Below are positions 1 through 11,156 of a stretch of 64,000 nucleotides of DNA, one piece after another (the stretch's first letter is position 1; each line of letters starts with the position of its first letter). Where the stretch lies: positions 4,216,001 to 4,280,000 of the forward strand of contig NC_049566.1 of the NCBI RefSeq assembly GCF_013368755.1, given 5' to 3'. The position numbers were made by a program, and so were the translations under genes. The DNA is from Talaromyces rugulosus (Eukaryota > Ascomycota > Eurotiomycetes > Eurotiales > Trichocomaceae). The notes beneath the pieces were generated by a model, which did no database searches, was not told the origin of the DNA, and worked only from the letters and a program-made list of their open reading frames with translations.

Positions 1-1606
1 CATGCATCCGGTTTGCAACTGTCACCGAAAACTGTGTAAAGGATATTGGGATTCTTGGGTTCAATGATAACCTACGACAGGAAACGAATGGAGAATACTT
101 CAATATTGGGATAGCAATATCAGTACCGACGAGACAAAGTTAACAAGTATTTGTTCCGTCGAGTGGATTCGCACATATGCAGTCTTGAGATGGAGCAACC
201 GTCGGTGTTCCTGAGTCTTCAAATGTTGAAGAACCTTGGAAACTCATAAATCATCCTGTTTTAGGAAACATGAAAAAAGGCTACACATTGATTCGTGTAT
301 ATCCGGATGGCGACCGTGAGTATTTCTCTCAACATTCCACGCAAAAAAAAGAGTTAACATTCCATGCAGTGGGCGTGATGCAAATCCAATTCCTTCTGTT
401 GCTATCCAATGAAATAGTCTACAGGCCAAACGCTCTCACCCCTGCCATTATAACGACTCGACAGACAAAAACACGCAAATAGAACCAAACACGGGGGCAG
501 GTTGGCAGAAATCAAGGAATCATCTCCCAAAAGCTTCTCTTGATATTCACCCTTTCGGAATGTCCAACAAATACAATACCGGGGTCGTTTATGAAGCACG
601 AACTATCGAAGTTCCTAGATCCTAGCGTCGATTGACCTAACGAAAATCCAGTACCATGTGTCCCGTCCCCCTATTGACGAGCGAGGGAAATATAAAGGCC
701 TTGCTTTGAAAAACAAAAAATTGAACTTTTGACAAATGATTGTGATAGTCCAGGCTATTCGCAAAATCAGGATCTACCTTATCGAACCACTCTTTGAAGA
801 ATTGGGCGGAACTCACAAATGACGAAAGACGAAAAGAACAGCAGCACCTGATTTCGATATACAGCAAAAATATTGAAACTTAACAACGCTGCAAAAGCCA
901 CTTAGGGCACTTGCTTGCGCTCCTAGCAAATCCTGGAGCAGCCCAATGTGATGAGGTTAGCCGTCTCGTGTGTCAAAAATGTGAAAGTCCCATAAGGATG
1001 TCGATGGGTTCCGTGACGTTGCCTGTTCCATATCAATTCGCAGCAAGTCCGTTTGACCTAGATTCAACTTTGATCGGTAGTTTTAGGGGAGGCAATGTCA
1101 AAGGACAATGACAATATCTTTTAACGCCCTTGAGAACATGCTCAACGAGATTGAAACAGGATGACATCGATTTCCTGGGATTCATGGCGCTAGAAGGTGA
1201 ATTTCCGATCTTCACCACGTGGCAAGGGATACGACACGCGTCTAGAAGAGAAAGCTATATCACAGCAGCAATCTCAGGTCGGTAGTTCAACAATTCATTA
1301 TATGCAAAATAGGCAGACAATGTTGGCAGAAGAAGCAATAGGAATCGTCAAGGGGGAAAGGAAATTCAAGTTCCACAAAGTAGCTTGCAACCTATACATG
1401 TAGTCAATATAACCTACATCCACGACGATGCCTCTAGCGGCAGAAACATTACATTAAAATTAGTTCAAAGTCATTTGAGTATCCGTTGGATAAACTATCC
1501 ATATGTTCAATATTCAACAGTAGACAACAAGCCATTAAGTACTAAATATCAAGCTAAATATCACTGTCATAGACTTCGTCAAGTACGCAAATCACAAATA
1601 CCAGCT
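1..1606. other. No gene recognised
   Basis: Only short overlapping open frames of 60-126 codons occur on both strands, none with a recognisable domain or a convincing splice pattern. The 3' end of the next gene lies at 1607. Confidence 0.5.
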
Positions 1607-2344
1607 TCAAGCCTTCTTCTTCCCGGTAGAGGAAGCCTCGGCTTTGACAAAAACAGCCTTGATCTCCTTGTACGCCTCAGTCAAGATCCAAAACGGGATG
1701 AATACCCAAAGCATATTGAAGAAAACAAGGTACAACCACAGAAACGCCGGGTTACTCCCATCTAGCTGTGAGTTCGCGCTCAGCCACTCGGGCGCAAACG
1801 TCATGAATCCGCCATACAGCTCAGCCGTTGCGACAGCGGGCGCAACAAGCCAGAGCTTCCCCTTTGCGGCGCCATGCTCCTGGGCACTCAATTTGGGGTT
1901 ACCGATTTGGTACAGCAGATAGCAGATATACACAGCAGCAGGCCCCGCCAGAAACACCGTGAGCAACTCCAGCGAAATCACGGTAGTGTCAGCAGTAGCC
2001 CAGCGGTGGTCAGCCTTGGCATACTCTTGCCACAAGCGAGCGCTGGGCAAAGTGCCGTATTTGGCGCCATACAGACGATCGGCGTGGCCGAGGAAAAACG
2101 GTTCGCGCAGCAGACCCACGGGCACGTTGACGTAGCTGAAGAAGCATTCGTATAGGAACGAGCCCTCGATGAACAGGTGGGTCAACGCGTCGTAGGCATG
2201 CCAGAAGAAGAGCACGCGATTGCGGAGCTGGTGCGAAGGGATGAGCCAGGTGCCGAGGCTGAAGGCGATTGGCATGAAGGAGAGGGCGAAGCCGATAGAG
2301 AGAAGGGTGGGCGTGTCGGCCACGAAGGCATTGAGTTCTGACAT
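1607..2344 (-). CDS. EBP/EXPERA-domain membrane protein, sterol delta8-delta7 isomerase-like
   Basis: A single-exon protein of 245 residues starting at ATG 2344. It resembles the emopamil-binding protein family, whose classical member isomerises the C8 double bond of sterols in the ER. About five hydrophobic segments are visible (roughly residues 12-32, 45-68, 115-140, 155-175 and 205-230). The family hallmark is seen as H49, H56 and E60 in the stretch HAYDALTHLFIEG. The C-terminus is KKKA, which fits the KKXX signal for ER retrieval. The length matches EBP proteins. Fungi carry ERG2-type isomerases for ergosterol, so this may be an EBP-like paralogue with another substrate; I am confident of the family, not of the reaction. 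Confidence 0.8.
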   Translation of the reverse strand: MSELNAFVADTPTLLSIGFALSFMPIAFSLGTWLIPSHQLRNRVLFFWHAYDALTHLFIEGSFLYECFFSYVNVPVGLLREPFFLGHADRLYGAKYGTLPSARLWQEYAKADHRWATADTTVISLELLTVFLAGPAAVYICYLLYQIGNPKLSAQEHGAAKGKLWLVAPAVATAELYGGFMTFAPEWLSANSQLDGSNPAFLWLYLVFFNMLWVFIPFWILTEAYKEIKAVFVKAEASSTGKKKA

Positions 2345-3126
2345 TTTTTATTTCGCGATAGTTGCCGCGTAAGTGCAACTTAGTGGTAGATGAGATCGCG
2401 AATTCGGGGAATGATGAATCGCAATATGCGATTGTGACGAGTATAAACCACACGTAGAGACGTAGATAATGGATTATTGTCTTGCAGAGGAGGAGGAGAA
2501 AGAGGAAAGTGTTGTTGTGAAGTGTCGCTCTGTCGATCCCTTGCGTCGACGCGCTCCAGGGGTCCATTGCCTCTTTGGGACAAGCGCGTTCGGGTTGGAT
2601 CCTCCCCGCAATTTCCCTTTTAGGACATGTCCTCGAGTCTCCATTCTCGATTTCACCACATGCAATCTACTCGACGAACAGTCATTCAAGTATCACTGGA
2701 ACAATGAAACTCAGTTGACACAATGGCATAGCCATGCCTATTCGTATCACGCTGCCCATTTCAAGTCTGCATTCCCTGCCAATGCTGTCAATAGACCTGT
2801 ACCCCTTGCTTGCCGACTTGTTATCGCATGTCCGATATCCAACCCAACACGACAGTACGTACAACGTGGTTTGGCACACAATAATGCAGAAACTTATGAT
2901 CCTGGTCTCGGCCCTGGCCGGAAGAGATTTCCTGTTTTCAGCTGACCAGGGAATTCCAATTTGAACCTTCGGCGCGCGCGCGCGCCCTGGCCTGGATTCT
3001 AGGTGGGGATATATTAGTAGCAGGCTGCACTGCACCCCTTTTTATGCATGTACGTAGAAGAAATAATTTCCCACCAAGTAACAAAGAAGCTGCAATCGCT
3101 GACGCTGTCAGTGTATCATTGTGAAG
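2345..3126. other. Intergenic region
   Basis: Upstream of the EBP-like gene (-) and of the secreted-protein gene (+). It contains an alternating CG palindrome at 2971-2986. Open frames here show no protein-like composition. Confidence 0.5.
2971..2986. repeat. 16-bp alternating CG palindrome
   Basis: GGCGCGCGCGCGCGCC is a perfect palindrome of alternating purine/pyrimidine, a form able to adopt Z-DNA. It lies about 140 bases upstream of the secreted-protein start. No function is shown by the sequence. Confidence 0.6.
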
Positions 3127-3777
3127 ATGAGGTGGCTACTTCCTCTGACAATCATCACCTACTATCTGTCATATCGGGCAGACGCAGTCGCGGTCCGTGG
3201 AATATCTTCACAATGCTCACCAACCATTTGGGACGCGCTCCTGACCAAGCTGCACTCACTACCTTCTGAGTTCGAGTCATCAGTATGCCATCGCGGCTGT
3301 CGCGTCGGCATTGTCGATCCGGTCTTATCTTCGCAATACAGCACCGTCGACGACCTGTTTGGGCACATTATCCGACCAGCTATTGAAGAAGCATATTCAT
3401 TCATGGCCAGAATCGACATGAAATATCCGACCCCACTGCCCGACTTGTTGCACGTGGCTCGCCTCGTCACGGATATTGCAGAAACGTGTGCTGCGACATA
3501 CCACATTCACAGCCTGTGTCCGGCTAAGCAGTCGCTGCTTCAGTATCAGCACTCTGGTTCGGACACGTCGAGTAGTAGTCAGTTCAGCAAGTGTTTTGTG
3601 GACTCGACAGTTGCGGCATTGGTGGACCGAGTTTCCGTGTTTATGCCCTGGCTGAAGCAGGCATGTCACGAGTTGACACCAGAAATGATCGACAGGCTGT
3701 GGAAGAGGGCGGTGTTGGGCAATATGCGGCAGTACGGCAATGGGTGTGTCAAAACCGCTCAAGGGTTTTTTGGATGA
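3127..3777 (+). CDS. Small secreted Cys-containing protein, unknown function
   Basis: An intronless protein of 216 residues. I chose ATG 3127; the open frame can be extended two codons upstream only through GTG. Residues 1-22 form a signal peptide: a short basic start, the hydrophobic run LLPLTIITYYL and small residues before a likely cut near ADA-VA. The mature part has eight cysteines, an even number compatible with four disulfides, and no further membrane segment. I recognise no domain. Secretion is inferred from the signal peptide only; an effector-like or cell-wall role is possible but not shown. Confidence 0.6.
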   Translation: MRWLLPLTIITYYLSYRADAVAVRGISSQCSPTIWDALLTKLHSLPSEFESSVCHRGCRVGIVDPVLSSQYSTVDDLFGHIIRPAIEEAYSFMARIDMKYPTPLPDLLHVARLVTDIAETCAATYHIHSLCPAKQSLLQYQHSGSDTSSSSQFSKCFVDSTVAALVDRVSVFMPWLKQACHELTPEMIDRLWKRAVLGNMRQYGNGCVKTAQGFFG

Positions 3778-4271
3778 GTAGTTGATGTATGATATCCGGC
3801 TTATTAGGGCTTTTTAATCGTTTTTAGTAAATAGTATACAGTGTATACATGGTATACGGAGTGTTTACGTTAAGGAAGATAGTAAAGTAGGCATTCGACT
3901 GTAATCATTGAATCATAACTAAATCCAAATAGGTATACAATCGAGCGGGCTCGCCGGGGAAAAAAGACATTAAGTACCATTCGTAGGGCTCGTAATCATC
4001 AACCAACTAACACTAGGTGGATCTCGAATCCACCAGTGCAGCTTGCATACATGTGGCGGTGAATCAATCATCGCAGAAATCCAGTTCCTTTTCTTGTTTC
4101 ACGTGTGTCACAACGTGTTTCTGTAAAAGAATGGCATCATTGAATCCGACACAGTCGAATAGTAGGGCAGAAAAAGCTAGAACCCAGCCAGCCAAATCAA
4201 AAATAATGGATGAGAAAACGAGAGTGAGAACGATCTAGGCAAAAATGCGAAGGGATGTATATGACCAAGAA
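3778..4271. other. Intergenic region between converging genes
   Basis: The 3' regions of the secreted-protein gene (+) and the Ser/Pro-rich gene (-). No coding signal seen. Confidence 0.5.
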
Positions 4272-4889
4272 TCAATCCCGGTCGTTATGACCCTTCAGCC
4301 TGTCGATTCCATCGCGGAAAGTGTCCCGGACACTGAACCCGCCAAACAGCCAATCATTAGTGTGCCGTCCGTGGTGGTTCAGCGTACCACTATATCGCTT
4401 GTGGCTGTCGGTTCTGGTCCGTGTTGACGAGATGCCAATGATCCCGTCCGAGGGCATGCGACTGTGAGAGAAGCTCGGACGCGGCGAGATGACTGACGAG
4501 GTCGGCGACATTTCTGTCGGCGAGCTGCTACGCGGAATAGGCGATTCCGTTGCCGGGCCCGTGGGTGGTGGTGAAGATGATTTACGGCGGTTTTGGTGAC
4601 GCTCAGTGGAGTCTACCGGGGTGGACGCGCGGGGTAGAGGAGAGCGCGAGCGGATGGTGTTGAGGATGGTAGTCGACGAACTCTCCAAACTACTGAGCGA
4701 GAAGAAGCGCTTGTGGTGCGGCTGTCTAGATGAAGGGGCCGAAGAAGTGTTGGATGAGGACACAGACAAGGTGGACGAGGGAGAGAGGGCGGCCGGTTGA
4801 AAGGGCGCTGGGTTGGACTGTCTTGTGGCTTCTTGTGCTTGTTGTGTTTGAGGCTCCGGCTCGATGGGATGGGTGTCGGGCATATCCAT
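4272..4889 (-). CDS. Ser/Pro-rich conserved fungal protein
   Basis: A single-exon protein of 205 residues from ATG 4889 (a second ATG follows at codon 3). Most of it is low-complexity Ser/Pro/Thr/Arg sequence and probably disordered. The C-terminal 30 residues are different: they carry NDWLFGGFSVRDTFRDG, a compact tail that I believe recurs in Eurotiales homologues and is probably the conserved functional part. There is no signal peptide or membrane segment. Function unknown. The upstream region holds several CCAAT boxes (separate entry). Confidence 0.6.
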   Translation of the reverse strand: MDMPDTHPIEPEPQTQQAQEATRQSNPAPFQPAALSPSSTLSVSSSNTSSAPSSRQPHHKRFFSLSSLESSSTTILNTIRSRSPLPRASTPVDSTERHQNRRKSSSPPPTGPATESPIPRSSSPTEMSPTSSVISPRPSFSHSRMPSDGIIGISSTRTRTDSHKRYSGTLNHHGRHTNDWLFGGFSVRDTFRDGIDRLKGHNDRD

Positions 4890-5050
4890 CCAATTGCAGG
4901 TGTTTATAGTGGTGAACTGGTATTGTTCAATGGCAGAGAGATGTCAAACGAGGGTAGTCTGCTATACTGCCAAATTTCTAGGAACAAGTTTGAGAAGAAA
5001 ACAAGAAAGACCGGGGAACAAGATATGTATTTATTCTGTCCCGACCGTGA

Positions 5051-5230
5051 GCGACGTCAGCGTTTCCTTATCGCGCTGGGCACACTTCCGGCCAATCAGG
5101 ACGACAGTCTGACCCCACTGGCAGCCGCTGATTGGCGGAGCGAGAGTCGGTGACTCACCCATCCCGTCGGGCGTGTGCGGGGCCCCCCGGGGCGCTACTG
5201 GCCAATCACGGGGCGTCAATTGCTGCCAAT
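5051..5230 (-). promoter_or_regulatory. Promoter with four CCAAT boxes and a Gcn4/CpcA-type site
   Basis: CCAAT pentamers occur at 5092-5096, 5202-5206 and 5226-5230, with the reverse form ATTGG at 5131-5135; three of the four sit in a (G)GCCAATCA-like context. TGACTCA, the consensus for Gcn4/CpcA bZIP factors, is at 5151-5157, and a GACGTCAG half-site at about 5053-5060. All lie 160-340 bases upstream of ATG 4889 on the minus strand, so they probably serve that gene. Binding of the fungal CCAAT complex (HAP) is inferred from the motif. Confidence 0.45.
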
Positions 5231-6655
5231 TGCTCCCGTCTCACCGCTCGGGCTGGCCGGGCCCGTCGCGAAGTGGGGAACTGTGGGTCAGCCCTGCTGC
5301 CGCGCCAGCTGTGGTTGGCCAGCCAAGATGCCAGCTCATACTTGGCGCTAGCCTGTATCTGGATTAAGGCGTCCGGGCCGGAAGCGCTGAAGGATGTGTT
5401 TGCCGACGGCCGAAGAGCCTCCTCTCTCTGCTGTAATTGTGTAATTGTGCAATTGTGTATTATGCGTTATAAATATATATATATATCGACATAGATCGAC
5501 ATGGATTCTATATCTGTCCATTTGAAAGAAACACAACAAGCCGAAACGAGGAACGCCCAGCCGTCGCATGTGGATTCGGCCGGTCTCAGCTGACCGTCCC
5601 TGCCTGGGGCAACAAAACAAAAGCGGCCCCATCTCCATCGTTTTCTGGGCTTTGTTATTGGCTGTTTCCGACACGACCTTTCCCGATTCCTTCCCCCGGC
5701 CCAAGGTAACGTGACATTCTAGCGTCATTCTAGAAGACGAGGCCTTTTCTCTTTTTTAGAGGTGCTCGGAAACAGTCCGAGAATTACGCCCCGTACAAGC
5801 CGTCCTAAACACGGCCACTCATCGTGCGCCTTGCGTTCCGACTACTGAACCCAGTGTGTCACTTTGCGTCCTTTGTTCCTTAAGTTTCTGCCTAGCACGG
5901 AAAACTCGGCAACGTTGTGTGTGTTATGTAAACCTCTCGGCACGTCCTCCGGACAACTTCAAAATAGAAAACGCCTTGCGGGGTACCGTCTGAAACACAT
6001 TGGCCATTAATGTAATTCATTTGCCTGCCAATTCTGTTGGTGACGACACGGCAATCAGTAATGAATAATATCCTGTATTCATCATCAATATAACCATTCG
6101 TTGATGCTATTGGACGTGTCGTATCTCGGCTCGAGTGAATGTGACAATTCTATACTCTTGGCAGATCATTATTGAGTCATTAAATGACGTTGCAGCCCGT
6201 TTTTTACGTCTTACTATTAATATATCGGCTTGTTCTATAAAAACCACGCAAATCATAACCGAGGTTCCCCTTAAACAAGGGTGTCCATTACCTAACATAA
6301 AATAACACATTTCATCTGCATCAGCGTTCAACTTGAGACATTTAACATCAATTGATATTGATACGGCTCCGTAACATGTAGATAAAACACAAAGACATTT
6401 ATAACCCTCATCATTGATCTATTTTTAGTTAATAGAATTGATCTTTTCGATATTTACTTGTAAGAATTTAATGCGAAACACGGCGACTGCGTGTATTTTT
6501 GATTTACTAAATCAATAGAATGTGAAGTAACTTGAAGTGAAACAGATCTCTGAAGCATGTGAGATGTAATCCTTTACCCCGGAACAATCTAGCAACAGAC
6601 ATGAATCCAAAAACCCCAAAAATAGCATAAAATAATAACAAAAGCAAGTAAATAA
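5231..6655. other. Intergenic region, GC-rich then AT-rich
   Basis: About 1.4 kb without a recognisable gene. The first part is GC-rich and promoter-like, the rest AT-rich. It separates the start of the Ser/Pro-rich gene from the 3' end of the next minus-strand gene. Confidence 0.5.
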
Positions 6656-7480
6656 TCACTCTTCAGCCAACGTCCACAGTCCCGGGCTCGGCTCCCTCCA
6701 TGCCCGCGGCTGTTCAGAATGACACCGACGATGCCGTCGACCGGGGCGAAATCCCCAGTCTTCGGGCATAATTGGAGTCGGTACATCCATAAGCATATCA
6801 TCAAACTTGGTTAATAACACTGGCGTACTTGCGCAAGACAAAACAACCTTTTCTTCTCGTCCTCTAATCGGTAATGGTGTTGTTGTTGTTGCCGCTGACC
6901 ATGATAAAAAATGTAAATGTAAAGGAATCAGAAACTGTTTCGCTTTCTCAAGGCGCGGTCGAATAATGCGTCGCAGCACGGCGCTTGGGAGGTGGTTGGC
7001 TTCTGTTATGGAGGAGACGATGACTTCTTCTTCTTCTTCCGGTTCCCCTCTTGCTTCTTTTGTTTTATTATTCTCTAACTTTTCCAATTTTTCCTCGTTT
7101 TTGTGACTCTTCTTGGCCACAGACCTATCAACACGAGACCGACGTCTTCGTTTACTCCGTCTTCGTCTAGGTTTCTCCTTTGACGAGATAATCCCGGCAG
7201 ACGCAAAAACGTCTTCTTCGTCCGACGAACTATACGGAAAAGTCAAAGTATCCGGCGAGAGGGGCCGGTTGAACGTATCTTTTAACGAGCCGATAGGACG
7301 TTTTCTCTGCAGACGGTGTTGTTGCAATGAGGACGATGATGGCGATGAGGTGAATGGGCGTTGTTGAGGATGATGATGGTGGTGGTGGTGGTGGTGGTAG
7401 GGTAAAGGCAGTTCCTGGGCTTTGGAAGAGCCGCTAAACGGCCAGGAGTAGTGGCGACGGCTGGACATGCTGTGTTTCAT
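6656..7480 (-). CDS. Basic, His-run-containing conserved fungal protein
   Basis: A single-exon protein of 274 residues from ATG 7480. In order: a Ser-rich start, nine consecutive histidines near residue 30, a Ser/Gln-rich stretch, a strongly basic patch near residue 105 (RRRRSKRRRR) that looks like a nuclear or nucleolar signal, a Lys/Glu-rich likely coiled segment (about 125-150), and a C-terminal block with PEDWGFRPGRRHRRC and REPSPGLWTL. The last block looks conserved among related fungi; the middle is repetitive. No enzyme domain is visible. A nuclear location is only an inference from the basic patch. Confidence 0.6.
   Translation of the reverse strand: MKHSMSSRRHYSWPFSGSSKAQELPLPYHHHHHHHHHPQQRPFTSSPSSSSLQQHRLQRKRPIGSLKDTFNRPLSPDTLTFPYSSSDEEDVFASAGIISSKEKPRRRRSKRRRRSRVDRSVAKKSHKNEEKLEKLENNKTKEARGEPEEEEEVIVSSITEANHLPSAVLRRIIRPRLEKAKQFLIPLHLHFLSWSAATTTTPLPIRGREEKVVLSCASTPVLLTKFDDMLMDVPTPIMPEDWGFRPGRRHRRCHSEQPRAWREPSPGLWTLAEE
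7378..7398. repeat. GGT/CCA trinucleotide microsatellite coding for poly-His
   Basis: A run of GGT repeats on the plus strand, preceded by a few GAT units. On the minus strand it encodes most of the nine-histidine run of the gene at 6656-7480. Copy number is likely to vary between strains in steps of three bases. Confidence 0.75.
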
Positions 7481-8635
7481 TTATGATGAATAGACATGCA
7501 TGGGTTTGTTTGTCCATGTATGTCAATCACCTAAACGCGGGTGTTGGTGCGAACTGGTCCGGCCGATTAGGGCTTCCCGGTAAGTGAGATCGATTATGAG
7601 ATTAGAACTCGCAACATCTTCTCGGTAACGACTGAGGCAGACAACAAGAAAATAAAAATACGAAAAAAAGAAAAAAAGAAAAAAAGCTGCGAACGAAAGT
7701 TTATAGAATCGAATTTTGTCAATGTCAATACGACAGTATTGACATCCAGAGCCCGTGTAAAACAACAACAGAAATAAAACACAAAGAATGTGCCACGATC
7801 GAGATTAAAAGCCATCACTCGAGGAGGCGAATACAGCCACCACGTGCAACAAATCACACATGAGATGGTAGGCTGAGTAAGGGACTGCCCGGGTGACCAC
7901 TGCTCTCTTGATTTGGTGAATGTTTGTTGAGGTCACGTTCGGCATCACGAGGAATGTAAGCAGCCCGCTCAGAAACTTTAAACTGAGAAGAGAAACACGG
8001 TGGTATGTATGTTGGATAATGAGTCGTGTAATGGATATAAAGAAAATGTCAAACTACAGAGTCGTGACATCTGGATTGATTCGCTTTTCAAGATGAGATG
8101 AGCATGGATGTCCCCCATGTACACTCCGAGTTCCAACAATCATGGCGGTGGCGCACTGCATGCAGCACGTCCTCTCTCAGAACCTTGTTTTGACAGCGGT
8201 TCAATCGGAAGCGCTAGATTCGATGATTTGCACTCGTGGAGAGCAGGTTGGTGTCAGCAGGCCAACGCATCACATGCCCGAAAATCTCGCGATAGGCTGC
8301 AACGGTAACATTCCGATTGGTTAGGGCTTTGCCATGTTAGGGTTAATTGTGCGCGTGTAACAGCGACCTTGATTTTATTAGTTTCGTATTCCCTGTCTAG
8401 AAGGGTTCTTTATTTCTACTCAAATATATATGGGAGAAAAAAAAGGAAATTCAAGGAAGAAATACCACTAGATGGTCATTTATTGAGTCAGATGAGCCGA
8501 CCTGCCGCATCTAGTACATTATAAAGCACAGCATACTAAAGAAGAGGTGTGTTCGAACACAGGAGAAACTCATATAACATAAGAAATACTATGGAATATT
8601 TCTCTGCGAGAAACCCATACAAAATAGTTGCACCA
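7481..8635. other. Intergenic region
   Basis: No coding signal that I can support. Contains AG/T-rich tracts near 7660-7690 and a 12-bp palindrome GTGTTCGAACAC near 8548-8559. Small open frames at 8108-8324 (+) have no protein-like features. Confidence 0.45.
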
Positions 8636-9218
8636 TCACAAGAACTTGTTGAATTTATCCCTCTCCCAACGCTGCAGATAATTGTGCGGGAAATTATGAT
8701 AAGCTTCTTTCTGTTCGTCGGCTTTTGTAGATTCAAAAAATGTTAGTACTAAATCGTATATATATGTAGCAACTAGGTGGAATGTTATACTTACTTAAAC
8801 TGGGTGGAGGAGCATTCTCATCAACGATCAGATTACCCGCTTTGACTGATACGAAAAACGATTCAGCGTCACACAATTCATACACGGGGCATGAATCATC
8901 CCAGAACTCGATCTTAAATTCCATCTCACATGTACCTCTCAGAGAGGTCATGTTTAGGTCAATATCAGCGTACCAACAGACTTCAGAACCACGTGTATAA
9001 CTATTCGCAAGCGCTTCTGCACATCTGCCCTGGGAATCTATCATTATACAACGAATATGCGCGGTGGTATCTTGCATGCCGCTACTTTCAGGCACTGAGA
9101 CCCTCAGGAGGAAGGGATATGGCAGTTCCCCTGGGCGAATTTTTGGCCCCGGGCTTAAGAGAACGTCAACCGTGATTTCGAAGTCGGGCTTTGCGTCTTT
9201 CTTGAGGACGACAGCCAT
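8636..9218 (-). CDS. Hypothetical protein, two exons
   Basis: Exon 1 is 8795-9218 from ATG 9218 (the frame can extend upstream only from a TTG). Donor GTAAGT, branch TACTAAC and an AAG acceptor define an intron at 8722-8794; exon 2 is 8636-8721. The spliced product has 169 residues. Without splicing the frame runs into low-quality Tyr/Ile-rich sequence, while the spliced end reads TDEQKEAYHNFPHNYLQRW, typical coding sequence. The body is a likely beta-rich domain with six or so cysteines and no signal peptide or membrane segment. I do not recognise the family. Confidence 0.55.
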
Positions 9219-9954
9219 ATTTGGCCTCGGTAGTTCTGTATTTGTAGATATTACCTCACTAGACTTCAAGGCAATATGCCTACTTATTTATGATTAAAAA
9301 CTAACTTCAAGAAAGCTGTTTCGATAGAGTCTGTCGGTTGGTGGTGCGAGGGTGCGAGAAATGGCAAAAGAATAACTCAGAGGAAGATGGACATTCTTTT
9401 CTAGCTGTTAATCAGCCTGTCATTTCCTTTTTCTGCGGGAGTCATAAACGAATATTCGGTGGTTTTCATTGTCACAATTTGTCTCAGATCAACCATGAGT
9501 CATATAAAAGCAACCAACATTTGAAAGATAGTTTTACCAAACAAACCACATAAGAATTCTATAATTAGTTTTAGACAAAAGAGAAAGTAAATTTTAATGC
9601 TAATGGTAAAATTGTGAGGTTTTTCCAGCCAAATTCACTCATTATCGACAGCCCCTGTAAATAGTCATGGCTTCAATGGTGATGACTCATGATAAACATT
9701 TGAAACGGGAAAGTAGCAGTCCATAGGCATTCGTTAGTTGCTATGAAATGCCAACTAGTATTACCGATTTTCCATTTAGCATTAGAGTGCAGCTTGTGGA
9801 CCAATGTTATGTCGTTTTAATTCCAAAAATAGACACAAAGAGTCACCTCGAAATATTGATAATATATAATTTAGGGGCAGGTTTCAATTGTGATCAAAAT
9901 ACACTGGATTCATTAAAATATGTCCAAATAGTTGAACAAAACACAATTCATCCG
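9219..9954. other. Intergenic region, AT-rich
   Basis: Upstream of the hypothetical gene and downstream of the GFA-domain gene, both on the minus strand. No coding signal seen. Confidence 0.5.
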
Positions 9955-10701
9955 TCAACTATCAACAGCATTGTTGATTCTTCCGGTAGGATGTCTGATT
10001 AGTACACCGCCGTCTCCCTCTCGCAGCAACTTTTTAACCCATTCGGTCCCATCATCCCACCATCCATGACGGTCTGGGCGAATTTTCTCAAGACTTTCCG
10101 GATCAAGACTTCCAACGGTGATGTCAACGATAGGCGGCATCAGGCTTGATTCTGGCCGGTCGTAAAAGAACGTCAAGTTCGTCCCACAACGTGCGCAAAA
10201 CGAGCGGTAAGCATCCGGGGACGAATTCACGTGTGTTATATACGTGTGTGCTGTCAGTGACAAGGAGGGGTTAGAGGTATCCCTTTTTATAGCCCCCTTT
10301 TTAGGCGTTCGTGGTGTCACAGCATCCAGGGTAGATAGAGTGATGTGAGGATTTTCCTCGACGTTCTCGTCGTGTTTAAAATTCGACACGGTTTCCTGGC
10401 CAGAAATAATTTCATCGTCCTGGTCACGGAGGAGGAACCTCCAATGAATCCAATCTGCTGGGCATATAGCCCAGCATTGAACAATTCCACCGCTAGTGCG
10501 CCGACAAGATTCGCAGTGATCCAAACTAACCAGAGGAAATCGAGTTGATACGGCACTTGTGGGATCATGTGAAATAGTGGTAGGAAGCGCATCAGGAACA
10601 AGCTGGCGATCCTCGATGGATGGGATGTCGATGGTATACCTAATTGCTTTGCAAAAACATCCCCCTTTTAGCGTCGTTGCTTCTTTTGGAAGAAATGCCA
10701 T
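9955..10701 (-). CDS. GFA/CENP-V domain zinc-binding protein
   Basis: An intronless protein of 248 residues from ATG 10701. It has the cysteine pattern of the glutathione-dependent formaldehyde-activating (GFA) fold: C15-x-C17 in GGCFCKAIRY, C63-x2-C66 in CESCRRTSG, and C169-x2-C172 in CARCGTNLTF. These cysteines bind zinc in the family. Between the second and third motif lies an insertion of roughly 80 residues compared with minimal GFA proteins, as in many fungal members. Members activate small thiol-bound substrates or have no assigned reaction, so a formaldehyde role cannot be concluded. It stands alone, without a formaldehyde dehydrogenase nearby. Confidence 0.8.
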   Translation of the reverse strand: MAFLPKEATTLKGGCFCKAIRYTIDIPSIEDRQLVPDALPTTISHDPTSAVSTRFPLVSLDHCESCRRTSGGIVQCWAICPADWIHWRFLLRDQDDEIISGQETVSNFKHDENVEENPHITLSTLDAVTPRTPKKGAIKRDTSNPSLSLTAHTYITHVNSSPDAYRSFCARCGTNLTFFYDRPESSLMPPIVDITVGSLDPESLEKIRPDRHGWWDDGTEWVKKLLREGDGGVLIRHPTGRINNAVDS

Positions 10702-11156
10702 TCTTGATCGAGCCAGTCGGTTTTTCTCCTAGATATCTTCAAAGTCGCTATATATCTTTCAGTTTCGAGTTGAATACAAACAAGTTGATAGCAGAAAAGC
10801 GAAAAGCTAATGAAGACGAAGTAAAGAGGCGAATACGAGGAGGGGTACGACCGCTCACATATCAATACGGAGCCCCACCAAAGCCTTCTGTTGTATTCAG
10901 CTAGTACCTATATGATCGATTTGTAGTCATTGGGCTTGCAGAGAATTGTCTTTGACCGGGAATGTCGGATCAAGATTCGATGGGTGTCATACCTTCCTGT
11001 TTCGTACGACATGAAGAAAGCACGTGAACTGGCTTGAATGGGGCTTTACCGTTCGCTACCTCTGGTGTCCTCCTTTCCATCTCCATCTTTTGTTGCCCTA
11101 CAGCATGCTCCTTATCATTATGGCAAGTATCTAATAGGACTACTTGCGTCCTGGGC
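10702..11156. other. Divergent intergenic region
   Basis: Shared upstream region between the GFA-domain gene (-) and the membrane-anchored unknown (+). An open frame enters the plus-strand gene from a TTG at 11034, but the first ATG is at 11157. Confidence 0.5.

Noticed and set aside
637..867. 76-codon minus-strand frame with KEWFDKVDPDFANSL
   Set aside because: One short stretch looks protein-like, but no start, partner exon or homology could be supported.
7560..7660. tRNA-like stretch on the minus strand (CTCAG...CTCATAA)
   Set aside because: The anticodon-arm and TpsiC-arm bases do not pair and the conserved loop purine is missing.
8548..8559. Palindrome GTGTTCGAACAC
   Set aside because: A 12-bp palindrome downstream of a gene is expected occasionally by chance; no context suggests a function.
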